Below are positions 24,241 to 34,145 of a stretch of 64,000 bases of DNA, piece by piece. Under the pieces are notes generated by a model. The model saw only the letters and a program-made list of their open reading frames with translations. It did no database searches and was not told the origin of the DNA. Location of the stretch: the NCBI GenBank assembly GCA_031763025.1, contig JASSKH010000031.1, positions 6,539,458 to 6,603,457 on the forward strand. The letters run 5' to 3'. Both the position numbers and the translations under genes were made by a program. Position 1 is the stretch's first letter; each line of letters opens with the position of its first letter. Source of the DNA: Macrocystis pyrifera (lineage: Eukaryota; Sar; Phaeophyceae; Laminariales; Laminariaceae).

Positions 24241-24567
24241 ATGGCGATAGAGGGCTGGTCTCGACCGCCGCTTAGTACTCGGGGGCGTGGTACTCTTTCA
24301 GAAGTCGCAGCAGACCGCTTGTCCCGGAGCTTTGCTTTTGTCGCCGCAGGGTCGGCGCGGTTGTGTGTGAAGAGTTTCCCTCACTGCTTGTTGAAGGCAT
24401 GGAGCCGTCTCGAGGCAGGTAACTCTGTAACCACCCCGCGCTTGACGCTTGTCTCTGGCGACCGATCGCTCAATCTCCGAAAAGTGTTGTCACACGGACG
24501 AGGTATTCTGGTTCCCTTCCACCCCTCGCCCAGGCACTGCGGCGGTGCCAGCTGGTGGCTGTTCTGA
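24241..24567 (+). CDS. Unrecognised 108-codon open frame
   Basis: Starting at an ATG just after the GGGAC array, this frame has ordinary composition (for example LSRSFAFVAAGSARLCVKSF and SRLEAGNSVTTPRLTLVSGD). It lacks repeats, splice sites or a known motif, and a minus-strand frame overlaps it. It may be coding or chance. Confidence 0.2.
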   Translation: MAIEGWSRPPLSTRGRGTLSEVAADRLSRSFAFVAAGSARLCVKSFPHCLLKAWSRLEAGNSVTTPRLTLVSGDRSLNLRKVLSHGRGILVPFHPSPRHCGGASWWLF

Positions 24568-24569
24568 TG

Positions 24570-25360
24570 GTTGTGCTTGCGCTGCGTTGCTGGTGGTTGT
24601 GGACGTAGAGGTGGTGGTTGATGGGGGTGGTGATGGGTGGTGGTGGTCATGCTGATGTCGATGCTGGTCGATCGACCCCGCCTGTGAGATAGGCATCCAT
24701 GGCGTCCGAACCGGCCACAGCATGGTGGCCTCGAGTGGTCTATGTTTGTGTGAAGCCAGCTGGTGGCTGGTGGTAGGCTACGCGCGTGGAAGCAGGACCA
24801 AATGTGAGGGTGCTTACCTAGTGAGCTATAGGGGTAAATGACCGATCGATTACCCAGCCCAGGGTAATCCTTTTAACACTCTCCCCCCCACTCTGAAAGG
24901 CGGGATCTTTGGGGCGTCGGTATCGTATACGTCTGTACGCTGACCTACCCGCTTTGTTTAATTATTTTCGCCGTACGATACGCTTTGCCGTCGTTTGCAG
25001 CAATGGAGTCCTCGGGGCTCACCGCATGATACGCTTTGGTTGTCTTTTACAACAATGATACCCTCCCGTACTCCGTTTTCTTTCGTCGCGCGATCATCGT
25101 TGCCGAACTCACGACAGCACCGCACAATAAACATGAAGATTCTTGAGAAAATATGAAACAAAATAATACTACTGTAGTACCTGGTATATATATAAATACT
25201 TTAGAGCAATTTTTCGATTTTTTCGCAAGTCGTAATTTGCACGTTCAGTTCATTTATTTGAACAAATCAATAAATACCAGTACAGCTTCCGTTATTCAAA
25301 TGCAAAGTAAACACAATTTCGTATTTGAAAAAATAGAAACAATTTTTTTTTTTCGTATTT
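24570..25360. other. No supported gene; GGT-rich start
   Basis: 24570-24655 is a short GGT/GTG-rich stretch. The rest is A/T-richer unique sequence with a TACCTGGTA word at 25178 followed by (TA)n. Two words of the pattern ATGATACGCTTTG/ACGATACGCTTTG repeat at about 24973 and 25025. Confidence 0.4.
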
Positions 25361-25361
25361 T

Positions 25362-25680
25362 CCTGGACGGGAATAGACGACGGTCGCCAGTGTATTTTGG
25401 ACGGGAAGAGGTAAAAGTTGTATGGGCGGGAGGGAAATGTATGTTGCAATGGCGCAGTGTTGGATGACGGGATAATGCGGTAATATCCAACGACAGAGAT
25501 TATATGGGCGAGATGGGACGGTAAAGTACAACGGGAGAGGGTATTTCGACGGGATGGGACGGGACGGTAAGTGACGACGGCCAGGGAAATTGTCGACGGG
25601 ACGGGACGACGGGACCAGTTTGTCGACGGTTCAACCGTCCCGTCCCGTCCCGCCGTTATCGTCAGTCCCCTCCCGTCAAT
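25362..25680 (+). repeat. Second GGGACGG array with terminal inverted half
   Basis: GATGGGACGGTAAAGTACAA, GACGGGATGGGACGGGACGG and similar cores match the 23.8 kb array. At the right end the orientation flips: GACGGGACGGGACGACGGGA is followed after about 20 bases by CCGTCCCGTCCCGTCCCGCC, so the array ends in a GC-rich potential hairpin. Confidence 0.65.
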
Positions 25681-26039
25681 GTACCGTGGCATACGCCTTG
25701 GAATTGGCTCCCCTTTTTAGTTCTGAATTCCGTCGTGGCCAAACGCTCGTAAGCTGGAAATCGCTCTGAATGCAGGAATGTTGATAGTCTTCCGTATCTT
25801 TCTTGTATGCCACATCTCGTGCGAGGGAGCACGGCACTTTTTTCTTGGCTTTTTTTTTTCTTCCTTTTTTTGTTCCTTCGATTGGTTTTTGTGTTTGTTT
25901 CTTTCGATGTTGGTCTCTTACATAGAATGTATATGTTCAGCGTTCGGTATTGAAGATGATAGCATGGCATTCATGGCATAGTCTACACTGCTGCTGACTG
26001 CAAAACAAACAAATGCATTGGTGCATTATCACTACTCGG

Positions 26040-26095
26040 TTTATGTAGGAACCGAATCTACGCTATGTTGTCGGAAGGCAAGCATAATAATAAGT
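26040..26095 (+). repeat. Repeat S, 3'-end-only copy
   Basis: Only the last ~55 bases of S are present (TTATGTAGGAACCGAATCTA, CGCTATGTTGTCGGAAGGCA), ending AGCATAATAATAAG. Loss of the 5' part with retention of the tail is the usual result of incomplete reverse transcription. Confidence 0.55.
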
Positions 26096-26149
26096 ATTAT
26101 ATCACTAACTACTGTGTCGAAGTTTTGTGACCACAGAGCTTGCATCTCT

Positions 26150-26255
26150 CTATCAAATGTTGGATTGAATCGGCACGGACTCTACAGTAGTATAATAGTC
26201 GTGCTGGATGTCGAAGGGTGGAAAGCGCTGTTCAATGTGAATAGCACACACATCT
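26150..26255 (+). repeat. Repeat T, diverged copy
   Basis: GGATTGAATCGGCACGGACT and GTGCTGGATGTCGAAGGGTG, then TTCAATGTGAATAG, match the better preserved copy at 62596-62700. The CAA tail seen there is not present here. Confidence 0.45.
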
Positions 26256-27940
26256 ATTACATACGTATTTATCTCTCGTATGTATGCGTACCCTGAGGCA
26301 GAGCTCTGCTGCATGCACGTGTGCCGCCGTACGTATCCCTTAAGGTCAGTACTGCAGGCACATAAATGCACCAGACAAAACGAAAGCACAAGGGGAAAAG
26401 CTACGAGCTCCTGGTCTGACCGCAAGGCTGTATTCGCCAGCGTTTTCCCAGATGAGTTTTGCGAATTTCGAACTGATATTTGACTTCTCTTGTGTATGAA
26501 GCAGACCTGAATTCGTGGCCATTTTTTCAAAATATAGATTTGGTGGATTTTTTTTGCGGTTTTAAGAAATAACGGGGTAACGTTTCGACCAAAAAGTAGC
26601 GGACAAAAAAGAAAGGAAAATGAGCACGAATACGTACGTCGCTGGGCAAGAGCGTTGCGAAACACGTGCCAAAATGTCAGATACAAAAACGAAAAACTGG
26701 GCTGGGAAAATGGGATTTTGTGGATTTCATCGTTACGTCTTGACTTCGCATTGCTGATCACAAACACAAACAATATACTATATATATACTGTATCTTCAC
26801 AGACAACGATGTACTGTATCTTGACAGACAACCAATTAGGCGATAGGGAGGATATCGATCGTTTCGCCATATGCCACAAGGAGGAATGTCCACACCGAGA
26901 ATCAGCGTCATCTGCCGTACAGATTTTTTCGCGGTTTCGTATAGGCTTTAGTACGAAATACCTACGTGTATGACGTATTTTATTTGATACCTGGTATGGC
27001 GTTTCTCGACGAAATCAACTCAGATCCCAAAACTTAGGGTGTTCGCAAGTGTGCTGTGGGCTCAGGAACGCGGTTGTCAAATTTGGAGTCAAAATGATTC
27101 CTAATGACTGCAAAACCGCCGATCAAATGATTATATGTTTTTCAGCTGAACCAGCTCGTAACCGCGAGGAACGAAGGTAGCCACATGATGAGTGTGTATG
27201 AGTTGTTGTTGTTGTTGTTGTTGGTAGTGGTGGTGGTGGTGGTGTAGCTCGCCGCCCGAAACGAGCAAGTAATGCCACCAGCTAGTACTCTGGCGGGCTA
27301 TGCTGGCATATGTATTCATACCCGAGTATGCACCAGGCATGTATCATCGTCCAGAGATAAACGATACCACAGGCGGTGTGTGGTGCCTTATTTCGCGAGC
27401 TGTGCCCCATGAAGAGCTCAACGTCTCACACGAAATACATACACGACTTTCCAGCATGTTGGTTCCCGCAACCCTTCCAACCTTTACACCAGGGTATGCC
27501 CTACGTATGAGCAATGCTGTAGTATTATGGCCCTAAAACAGATAGATATCGGTCTGATCGAAAGTATGGTATCTTTTAATACATAATATGGTGACATGTG
27601 CAATGTACCCTATATTCTCGATCAGACTATAGCATATTATACACTAAAGTATTAAAATCGTCGTTACATATTTATATTTGTTAAAAATCACATCTTTACT
27701 TTCCAGCCAACTCGCAGGAGGTTTTACCCTCAGCGATGTTCTGGACAAGCCGTCGTTACAGGCGTCGTCCCTTCGCCCCCCCGGTACGTGTCTTTATTAT
27801 TTTTCTGTCGCGCATGGGGTTATTCAGCTTTCCCACTGCTCGTCGATTTTCATCGAATGTTTGCTAGCTCACGCTCTCGCGCTTTCCGCTAATTAATCAG
27901 TTTTCATGCCAGAAAAAGTCCCTGCAAGCATGCACACGGA
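26256..27940. other. Unique sequence; small inverted repeat at 27.55 kb
   Basis: Frames of 60-250 codons (the longest 26153-26911 on the minus strand) have no convincing motif. A weak inverted repeat spans about 27549-27640: CGGTCTGATCGA on the left, TCGATCAGAC on the right. A (TTG)n/(GGT)n microsatellite lies at about 27206-27245. A TACCTGGTA word occurs at 26988. Confidence 0.4.
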
Positions 27941-28012
27941 GTCTCGGCGAGACTCGAACCCACTAAATTGGTCTTGATAGGCACGCGGACCACCTACCAA
28001 GCCAACGGAGAC
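27941..28012 (-). tRNA. tRNA-like sequence, probable pseudogene
   Basis: Read on the minus strand, 72 bases begin GTCTCCG and end CGAGAC, so the acceptor pairs 1-5 with 68-72. The T arm GTGGG-TTCGAGT-CTCGC has the standard loop and a B-box-like GGTTCGAGTC. A box-A-like TGGCTTGGTAGG is present. The anticodon arm does not form: instead TTGGTAGG pairs with CCTATCAA. Position 6 is a C-C mismatch. The fold is therefore not a normal tRNA, and I favour a tRNA-derived relic or the head of a SINE. Confidence 0.4.
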
Positions 28013-28038
28013 GCCGGCCTATATATGTATCATACCAC

Positions 28039-28147
28039 TATTACGGGGGGCCATAGTAAATAGGACGTAATATTGTTGGTAAAAATACATAAATGTATAG
28101 GTTTTTGTATGTACCGTAGGTCCTATTTAGTATGGTTCCCCGTAACA
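28039..28147 (-). mobile_element. TATTACGGGGG MITE, copy 8
   Basis: Ends TATTACGGGGGGCCATAG and TATGGTTCCCCGTAACA, with minus-oriented interior ATTGTTGGTAAAAATACATA. A run of 24 C (28161-28184) follows 13 bases after it. Confidence 0.88.
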
Positions 28148-28149
28148 GC

Positions 28150-29640
28150 CGGTTGCGGAACCCCCCCCCCCCCCCCCCCCCCCCAACAAGTAAGGGCAAC
28201 TGGTACCGCCGCCGTGGTCTGAGATGAATCAGATTGATATAGGACAAAAACTAACAACGCTATAGCCGTCGATTCATTGTTCTTCGTGTTCTCACGATAT
28301 TATGATTCCCGAATCAGGGAGTCCGTGGTCACACAAACAAAGGTGCTGGAGTCCTACGATAGTGGGAAGATCCGGAAAACCATTGTAATACATGTTTTCG
28401 GCTGGGAAGCACAGAGGGTGCTCGCTTCCCACCTAAAAACACACGAGACGAAGAATGAATACAGTCAACGAACTGGGTTTACCTCCGGATATTGCTCGCG
28501 ATAAAAACAGACCCACACCGATGGCGTGTGGGGATATGGAGCTTGGACTCGGCTTAGGATTCAAGAATATAACGTAACGAGCGCATCATGAGACGGAGAA
28601 AGGAGTAAAGACCAAATACGCGGAGTATTGTAGATAAATCATAGCGGGAGAAAACATTGAAGGTATATATAGCTAGACCTTGTGCGTAGTGTGGGCTTCC
28701 TTTTTCGTTTACACGGTTTTCTTTTTTCAGGAAGGGATATTTAGAGAGATCAAAGTTGAAGCTCATCATGCTGCATCATTGTCGAATGGCAAGCACAACA
28801 AAAATACGACACCACCATACCTAGCGTAGCAAGCAACTCTCGGGGATGTTGTCCTCGGTCAACAGGCACATTATTTTGAGAATATCAACATGATGGCATT
28901 GTGCGAAGATACCGCCATACTACTAATATAATAAGCCCATATAGAGTTAGTAAGCGCACGAAGAAACCTCAGACAAAAAGTACCTCAAAAAAAAAATCCC
29001 CCCCCCCCCCCCCGCTATATATATCTACATATATTAGACAAAGGCTTTCCTTCGGAGTGGGTACTCCGTCGTTTCTTGTACAAATACATTTATTAATAGT
29101 TTGGTTGGCTTTGGGCTACGACGCCAATTAATTGCAGTTATATGCTGCAATTGGGGTAATAGCCCAAAGCCAACCAAACTAAACGTATTTGTGGAAGAAA
29201 CGGCGAAGGATGCAATAATCGTGTTTATTTGTGAATGTAATGTGAAACGTAAGATCGGGTGACGCAAGAGTAAGAATGACATTCGTCTAAATAATAAGAA
29301 TACCATCTTTCATCGGTGCGGGGAGAGAGTGGAGTAGTGCATGGCATGTGGATGATATACAACATACAGGCCGTTGTTTAAAGGAAGGTTTGGGACAGGA
29401 GGGGGGAAAGCAGCAGTGCCGGCAACGGTTGTGGAAATGTTGTATAGTTGCTGGGCGGCCGCGATTTCGATGTATGTAGCCATCATAGGACTTTAGGTGA
29501 GACATGATATGTAAATAGTGCTGTAGTAACGAGGCGGCAGGCCCAGAACGTGGATCTGTCCGCTGTTGAACCCGTTGGGTATGTGTAGGGAGAAATAATC
29601 GTGATTTTGGGAAATGTGGGAAACAATTTGTTGCCTCTCG
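28150..29640. other. C-runs and unique sequence, no gene supported
   Basis: C homopolymers lie at 28161-28184 and about 28999-29013. GTTTGGTTGGCTTTGGGCTA at 29099 is matched by its reverse complement at about 29160-29180, a possible hairpin of roughly 20 bp stem with a loop of about 40 bases. Frames of up to 90 codons lack support. Confidence 0.4.
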
Positions 29641-29649
29641 TTCGTTCTG

Positions 29650-29820
29650 GATGGCGACAATCTGCTTGGCGTACTGCTTCGGAATTCCGCGAAGCCCTGG
29701 AGCAGGCGAAATGAAAGGGAGTCTTCTTGCGCTTGATGATGATGTCTCCGTCTTTGATGGTGGAGTCCGTCAGGCGGCAGTTGTAGCACTTGCCACCGAC
29801 CTGGTCGACGTAAACATAGG
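29650..29820 (-). CDS. C2HC zinc-finger-like coding segment
   Basis: On the minus strand an acceptor-like GTCGACCAG precedes a frame reading VGGKCYNCRLTDSTIKDGD and then IIIKRKKTPFHFAC. The two Cys pairs and the His (CxxC, then HxxC about 21 residues later) and the hydrophobic spacing resemble a PARP-type C2HC zinc finger, which is normally slightly longer between the halves. The upstream YVYVD also fits. Possible donor: GCAGTACGC near 29685. A different frame reads well further downstream, so exon limits are uncertain. Just upstream, in transcript direction, lies the C-run end of an R element. It may be an exon of a real gene or a captured, broken fragment. Confidence 0.42.
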
Positions 29821-29870
29821 GTGCGCGGGGCGGGAGTGGCGTGCAGGGAATGGCGGTGGAGGGGGAAGAG

Positions 29871-30398
29871 GGGGGGGGGTGTACTCGATAGGAGAGATGT
29901 ACTCGATCTCATGCATGGCCGTAGTCGTATGACCATAGACCCTCGCATCCTTACATTGCTGGGACGGAGCATGTCGGGTTTTCACCGACCAGGCAGACAT
30001 TGCTTGCACCAAGCGTGAAGCGCCGTGAGGTGTCCGGCGAGTCGCATCAAGGGTGAGCTGCATCCTACTAAGAACCGCTTGTGAGGCGGACTTGCATATG
30101 GATGACAGCTTCAATGAGTTAGTTTAATTTCCTGTGTGGCCACTTCCAGGGACAGCAATGGGAGTACTATGTAACTGCCTCTTGGGTGCTTTACCATGAA
30201 CACTACGTGATACGATCAATTCCCTTGTGCAGAGTAAAGGTTCTTTACTTCGCACAAATGATCTAACTAGACGACCAGCTGTGGGCGACAGCCAAAAAAA
30301 AAAAAAAAAAAAAAAAAAAACGGTACCCTGGATGTCTAGCTCACGTAGTGACCGGCATGTTTTACAGTGTCGCTGCCAACCGACGCCAACCCAACCCA
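29871..30398 (-). mobile_element. R element, copy A
   Basis: On the minus strand it starts TGGGTTGGGTTGGCGTCGG, carries an internal T-run (about 27 bases), and ends TCTCCTATCGAGTACACCCC with a C-run. It matches 33449-33973 and 61514-62050 along its whole length. The part from 30114 to 29880 stays open (beginning MKLSSICKSASQAVLSR), as in copy C but not copy B. No known domain is seen. Confidence 0.8.
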
Positions 30399-30460
30399 CT
30401 GGGGGGGGGGGGGGGGGGGGGGAGAGAGGGGGGGGGGGCAGAGTTCTTTTTTTGTACTGC
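30399..30460. repeat. G homopolymers next to R copy A
   Basis: Runs of about 22 and 10 G at 30401-30440 abut the 5' boundary of the R copy, separated from it by only CT. Confidence 0.8.
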
Positions 30461-30489
30461 TCTACAGCGGCACAACAGCAGTACGTAAT

Positions 30490-32560
30490 CGCTTGCTATA
30501 CGACGGCAGCAGCAGCAGCAGAAGCAGCAAGTACGTGCGTAAAACGCAGCAGGAAAACGGCCAAAATATTTTTTTGACGTACCAAAACGACCATTTGGGT
30601 GCAAAAACGACCAAGAAAAACAGTAATTCGAATACATACGAACAATTATTACTATTATTATTATGCTTGCCTTCTGACAAAATAGCGTAGATGCCGTTCC
30701 TATATAAACCAAATATCCTTCCTTAAATCAGTAGTATCCCTCATACACTTCTCTTCCTGTCGTTTCCAAATTCCCATTCCCCACAACATTTCATTTTAGC
30801 TACCAGTACAACATATTCTATTCCTCATCGACGTACAATCAGTGGACATTGAGGCAGCATTAGCAGTATTAGCAGCAGCAGCAGCAGCAGCAGCAGCGGC
30901 TTAAAGCAGTGGTTGCGGCAGCATTAGCAACATTAGCAGCAGCAGAAGCAGCAATGGATCGCCGCAGCGTTGGCAGCAGTAGCGGCATAGCAACAATATG
31001 ATAAAAAAAAGAAGAAAAAAATATATGTACCCTGGTATGCCGGCCGCGACCGCAAAAACTACGGAATTTCATTGGCGAAACAAAAATATGTACACACAAA
31101 TGACCACAGCATGATGTACAACGCAGCAGCAGCACCACAGCAGCATAACAGCGATGTGAAAATAACGAAGCCCAAAACGAGAAAAAGCAGTACGTACGCA
31201 AAATGCAGCAGCAAAAGGACCAAAATATTTTTTCCAGGTACCCAAACGACCATTTTTAGGTACTAAAACGATCAAGAAAAACAATAATCCGAGTACATAC
31301 GAACATTCAGTGAATACTGCGGCAGCATTAGCATTAGCATTAGCAGCAGCAGAAGCAGCAACGGATCGCCGCAACGTTGGCTGCAGCAGCAGCAGCAGCA
31401 TAACAACGATATGAAAAGAAGGAAGAAAAAAACTATGTACCCTGGTCTGCCGCAATCGCAAAACTTACGGAATTTCATTGACGATACAGAAATTATGTAC
31501 ACGCACAAGTGTAATACACACACAAATCACGTCCAGCATGATGTACGGCAACAACGCAGCAGCACCACAAAAAAAATCATTGACGATACAGAAATATGTA
31601 CACACGCACAAGTGTAATAGACACACAAATCATGTCCAGGATGATGTACGGCAACAACGCAGCAGCAGCATAGCAACAATACGAAAAGAACCAAAATACG
31701 AGAAAAAGTAGTTCGTCCCCAAAATGCAGGAGCAAAACGACCAAAATATTTTTTTTTACGTATAAAAAAAAACATTTATTTGGGTACAAAAACGGCCAAC
31801 AAAAACAATAATCCGCTTTGACAGCAGCATAGCAACGATATGGAAATAAGGAAGAAAAAAACTATGTACCCTGGTATGCCGCGATCGCAAAACCTACGGA
31901 AATTCATTGACAATGCAGAAATATGTACACACACAAGTGCAGCATGATGTACGGCAACAACGCAGCAGCAAGCAGCAGCATAGCAACGATATGAAAAGAA
32001 CCAAGCCAAAAACGAGAAAAAACAGTACGTACGCAAAATGCAGGAGCAAAACGACAAAACTATTTTTTCGCGTATCAAAAGAACCATTTAGGTACAAAAA
32101 GGACCAAGAAAAACAGTAATCCGAGTACATACGAACATTCAGTGGATATTGCGGCAGCATTAGCAGCAGCAGCAGCAGAAGCAGCTACAGCATTAGCAGC
32201 AGCAGAAGCTGCAACGAATCGCCGCAGCGTTGGCAGCAGTAGCAGCAGCAGCATAGCAACGATATGAAGATAAGGAAGAAAAAAAACATGTACCCTGGTA
32301 TGCCGCCATCGCAAAACCTACGGAATTTTATTGACGATCCGAAAATATGTACACTTCCAGCATGACGCATGGCAACAACGCAGCAGCACTACAACAGCAG
32401 CAAGTGCACAGGAGCAGCAGGTGCACAGCAGCAGCAGCACTCATGCCGTGGCGCTGACAGCAGCAGCAGCAGCAGCAGAAAACGAGCAAAAGGGGTACGT
32501 AGGGTCACCAAAAAAACATGTACACACAGAAATCGTGTGCACCGAAAATGTACCACAGTA
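30490..32560. repeat. Higher-order tandem array with GCA blocks
   Basis: A composite unit of about 310-660 bases recurs four times. It comprises AAAATATTTTTT, CGACCAAGAAAAACARTAAT, CCGAGTACATACGAACATTC, a GCAGCATTAGCAGCAGCAG block, ATGTACCCTGGTATGCCG and CGGAATTTCATTGACGATAC. The first of these words starts near 30567, 31226, 31744 and 32054. GCA trinucleotide blocks sit within each unit. Frames on the minus strand are Cys/Leu-rich translations of the repeats and are not called as genes. The S copy at 30653-30840 is embedded in it. Confidence 0.65.
30653..30840 (-). repeat. Repeat S, full inverted copy
   Basis: The reverse complement matches 8331-8512 over about 180 bases with scattered substitutions, ending GGCAAGCATAATAATAATAG. 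The tail of TAA triplets lies on its 3' side, as in the copy at 26040. Confidence 0.65.
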
Positions 32561-32574
32561 GCAGCAGCGCTCAC

Positions 32575-32666
32575 GTCGTTCGGTGCAGCGGTGACGCCGA
32601 CAGCTGAATCCTCCGTTCCTTCGTTCACGTCCCACAAACAGTTGTGCATGTGCGCGTTCGCGTGCA
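32575..32666 (-). CDS. Gene Z, candidate exon 2
   Basis: The acceptor CTCCTCTTACACAG precedes 92 bases that read HANAHMHNCLWDVNEGTED and then SAVGVTAAPND, followed by a GTGAGC donor. It begins with two bases that complete the codon left open by the exon at 32832-32982, so the frame continues. It ends in phase 0. The next exon was not identified, since the GCA-rich array follows immediately. Function unknown. Confidence 0.5.
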
Positions 32667-32831
32667 CTGTGTAAGAGGAGCCGACGCAACGCACGAAGGG
32701 GAAAGAACGAGCATGGATGAGTCCAAAAAAAATAAACGCTTTGAGGTACGTTTGTATGCAAAAAGGCAATTGAACACCACCAAAAACAGTACTGGCAACA
32801 GACAGCATGCAACAGTACCTAAGACACTCAC

Positions 32832-32982
32832 CACCGTCAGCAGTCTCGAGGGAGTACGAGACAGTCCCTTCCTTGATCGGGCTAGCAGAGAACTCGCAGT
32901 CGGTTGCCCAGTACAGGATGATCTCGCCACCTGCGCACGTGAGATCCTTGCAGGTGGCGAAGACCACGTTTTTGCCACCAGG
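32832..32982 (-). CDS. Gene Z, candidate exon 1 (internal)
   Basis: The acceptor CAAGAACTCCCCAG precedes 151 bases encoding 50 residues. They include GGKNVVFATCKDLTCAGGEI, ILYWATDCEFSASPIKEG and TVSYSLETADG, then a near-perfect GTGAGT donor. Three cysteines and alternating hydrophobic residues suggest a small disulphide-bonded or metal-binding beta domain, but I cannot name a family. An earlier exon may be EGGNDKGRPRAGCCLRP at about 33046-33096 (weaker splice sites). It starts in phase 0 and ends in phase 1, matching the next exon. Confidence 0.55.
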
Positions 32983-33440
32983 CTGGGGAGTTCTTGACCA
33001 AGTAAGTGCTGGTCCGTGCACCGGTCGCAAACAACAGCCGGCACGAGGTCGGCCTTTGTCGTTGCCGCCCTCCTGCCAGAGGGCGAGGACCACGCGCCTC
33101 TCGACGAGGGGGAAGTGAGCTTAGGGGGCGTGGAGAAGGGAGAGGCGGGGGTTGCAGCACCACCAGGTTCGCCACCGACAGCAGCAGCTTGGCCACCGAC
33201 AGCCGCGCACCTATCTATGCCGTTCGTCGAAGGCGATACGCCTCTGTTAGGCGCCGTGCGAAGAGCTGTCTATTGGTTGGTAGTTTGCGAAGAAGAAAGA
33301 AGAAAGGTTGTTTGGCTGTTTGGCTGTTCGGCTGTTTCAAAGAAGAACGGCTGTTTGCGAAGAGCTGTCTATCAGTTGGTCTGTCTGCCAAGAAGAGCTA
33401 GCAAGTGACACCGACCCCAAAAATCGTATTTAAATAGTTG
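32983..33440. other. Upstream side of gene Z; short direct repeats
   Basis: A CACCGACAGC word repeats near 33173 and 33195, and GAAGAGCTGTCTATYRGTTGGT repeats at about 33258 and 33359. A possible further minus-strand exon near 33046-33096 is described under gene Z. Frames on both strands stay open because of GC-rich composition. Confidence 0.4.
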
Positions 33441-33448
33441 TATTTATA

Positions 33449-33973
33449 TGGGTTGGGTTGGCGTCGGTTGGCAACGACACTGTAAAACATGCCGCTCACT
33501 ACGTGAGCTAGACATCCAGGGTACCGTTTTTTTTTTTTTTTTTGGCGGTCGCCCACAGCTGGTCGTCTAGTGAGATCATTTGTGCGAAGTAAAGAACCTT
33601 TACTCTGCACAAGGGAATTGATCGTACCACGCAGTGTTCAAGGTAAGGCACCCAAGAGGCAGTTACATAGTACTCCCATTGCTGTCCCTGGAAGTGGCCA
33701 CACCGGAAATAACACAAACTCATTGGAGCTGTCATCCATATGCAAGTCCGCCTCACAAGCGGTTCTTAGCAGGATGCAGGTCTCACCCTTGATGCGACTC
33801 GCCGGACACCTCACGGCGCTTCGCGCTTGGTGCAAGCAATATGTCTGCCTGGTCGGTGAAAACCCGACATGCTCCTTCCCGGCATTGTAGGGATGCGAGG
33901 GTCTATGGTCATACGACTACGGCCATGCATGAGATCGAGCACATCTCTCCTATCGAGTACACCCCCCCCCCCC
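33449..33973 (+). mobile_element. R element, copy B
   Basis: Full-length in the plus orientation, from TGGGTTGGGTTGGCGTCGG to TCGAGTACACCCCCC. The internal T-run is about 18. Small indels break the open frame seen in copies A and C (the frame changes shortly after SRMQVSPLMRLAGHL). A miniature element begins about 50 bases after its C-run. Confidence 0.8.
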
Positions 33974-34023
33974 TGTCCCCCCGAGGATAAAAGGCGACCA
34001 ACCGTGTGTATATTCCGTGCGGG

Positions 34024-34145
34024 TATTACGGGGGACCATAATGAATACCAGGTATATAGGACCAAACATTGTTAGGAAAAATAGGTAAATATGTAGGTTT
34101 TAGTGTGTACCGTAGGTCCTATTGACTATATGATCCCCCGTAATA
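34024..34145 (-). mobile_element. TATTACGGGGG MITE, copy 9, with a TACCAGGTA micro-insertion
   Basis: The left end is TATTACGGGGGACCATAATG. Then ATACCAGGTATATAGG stands where other copies have AAATAGG, an insertion containing TACCAGGTA at 34046. The right end is ACTATATGATCCCCCGTAAT. Confidence 0.85.

Noticed and set aside
26153-26911. 252-codon minus-strand frame
   Set aside because: It runs through repeat T and A/T-rich sequence with Phe/Ser/Cys-rich, motif-free content and no splice or initiation support.
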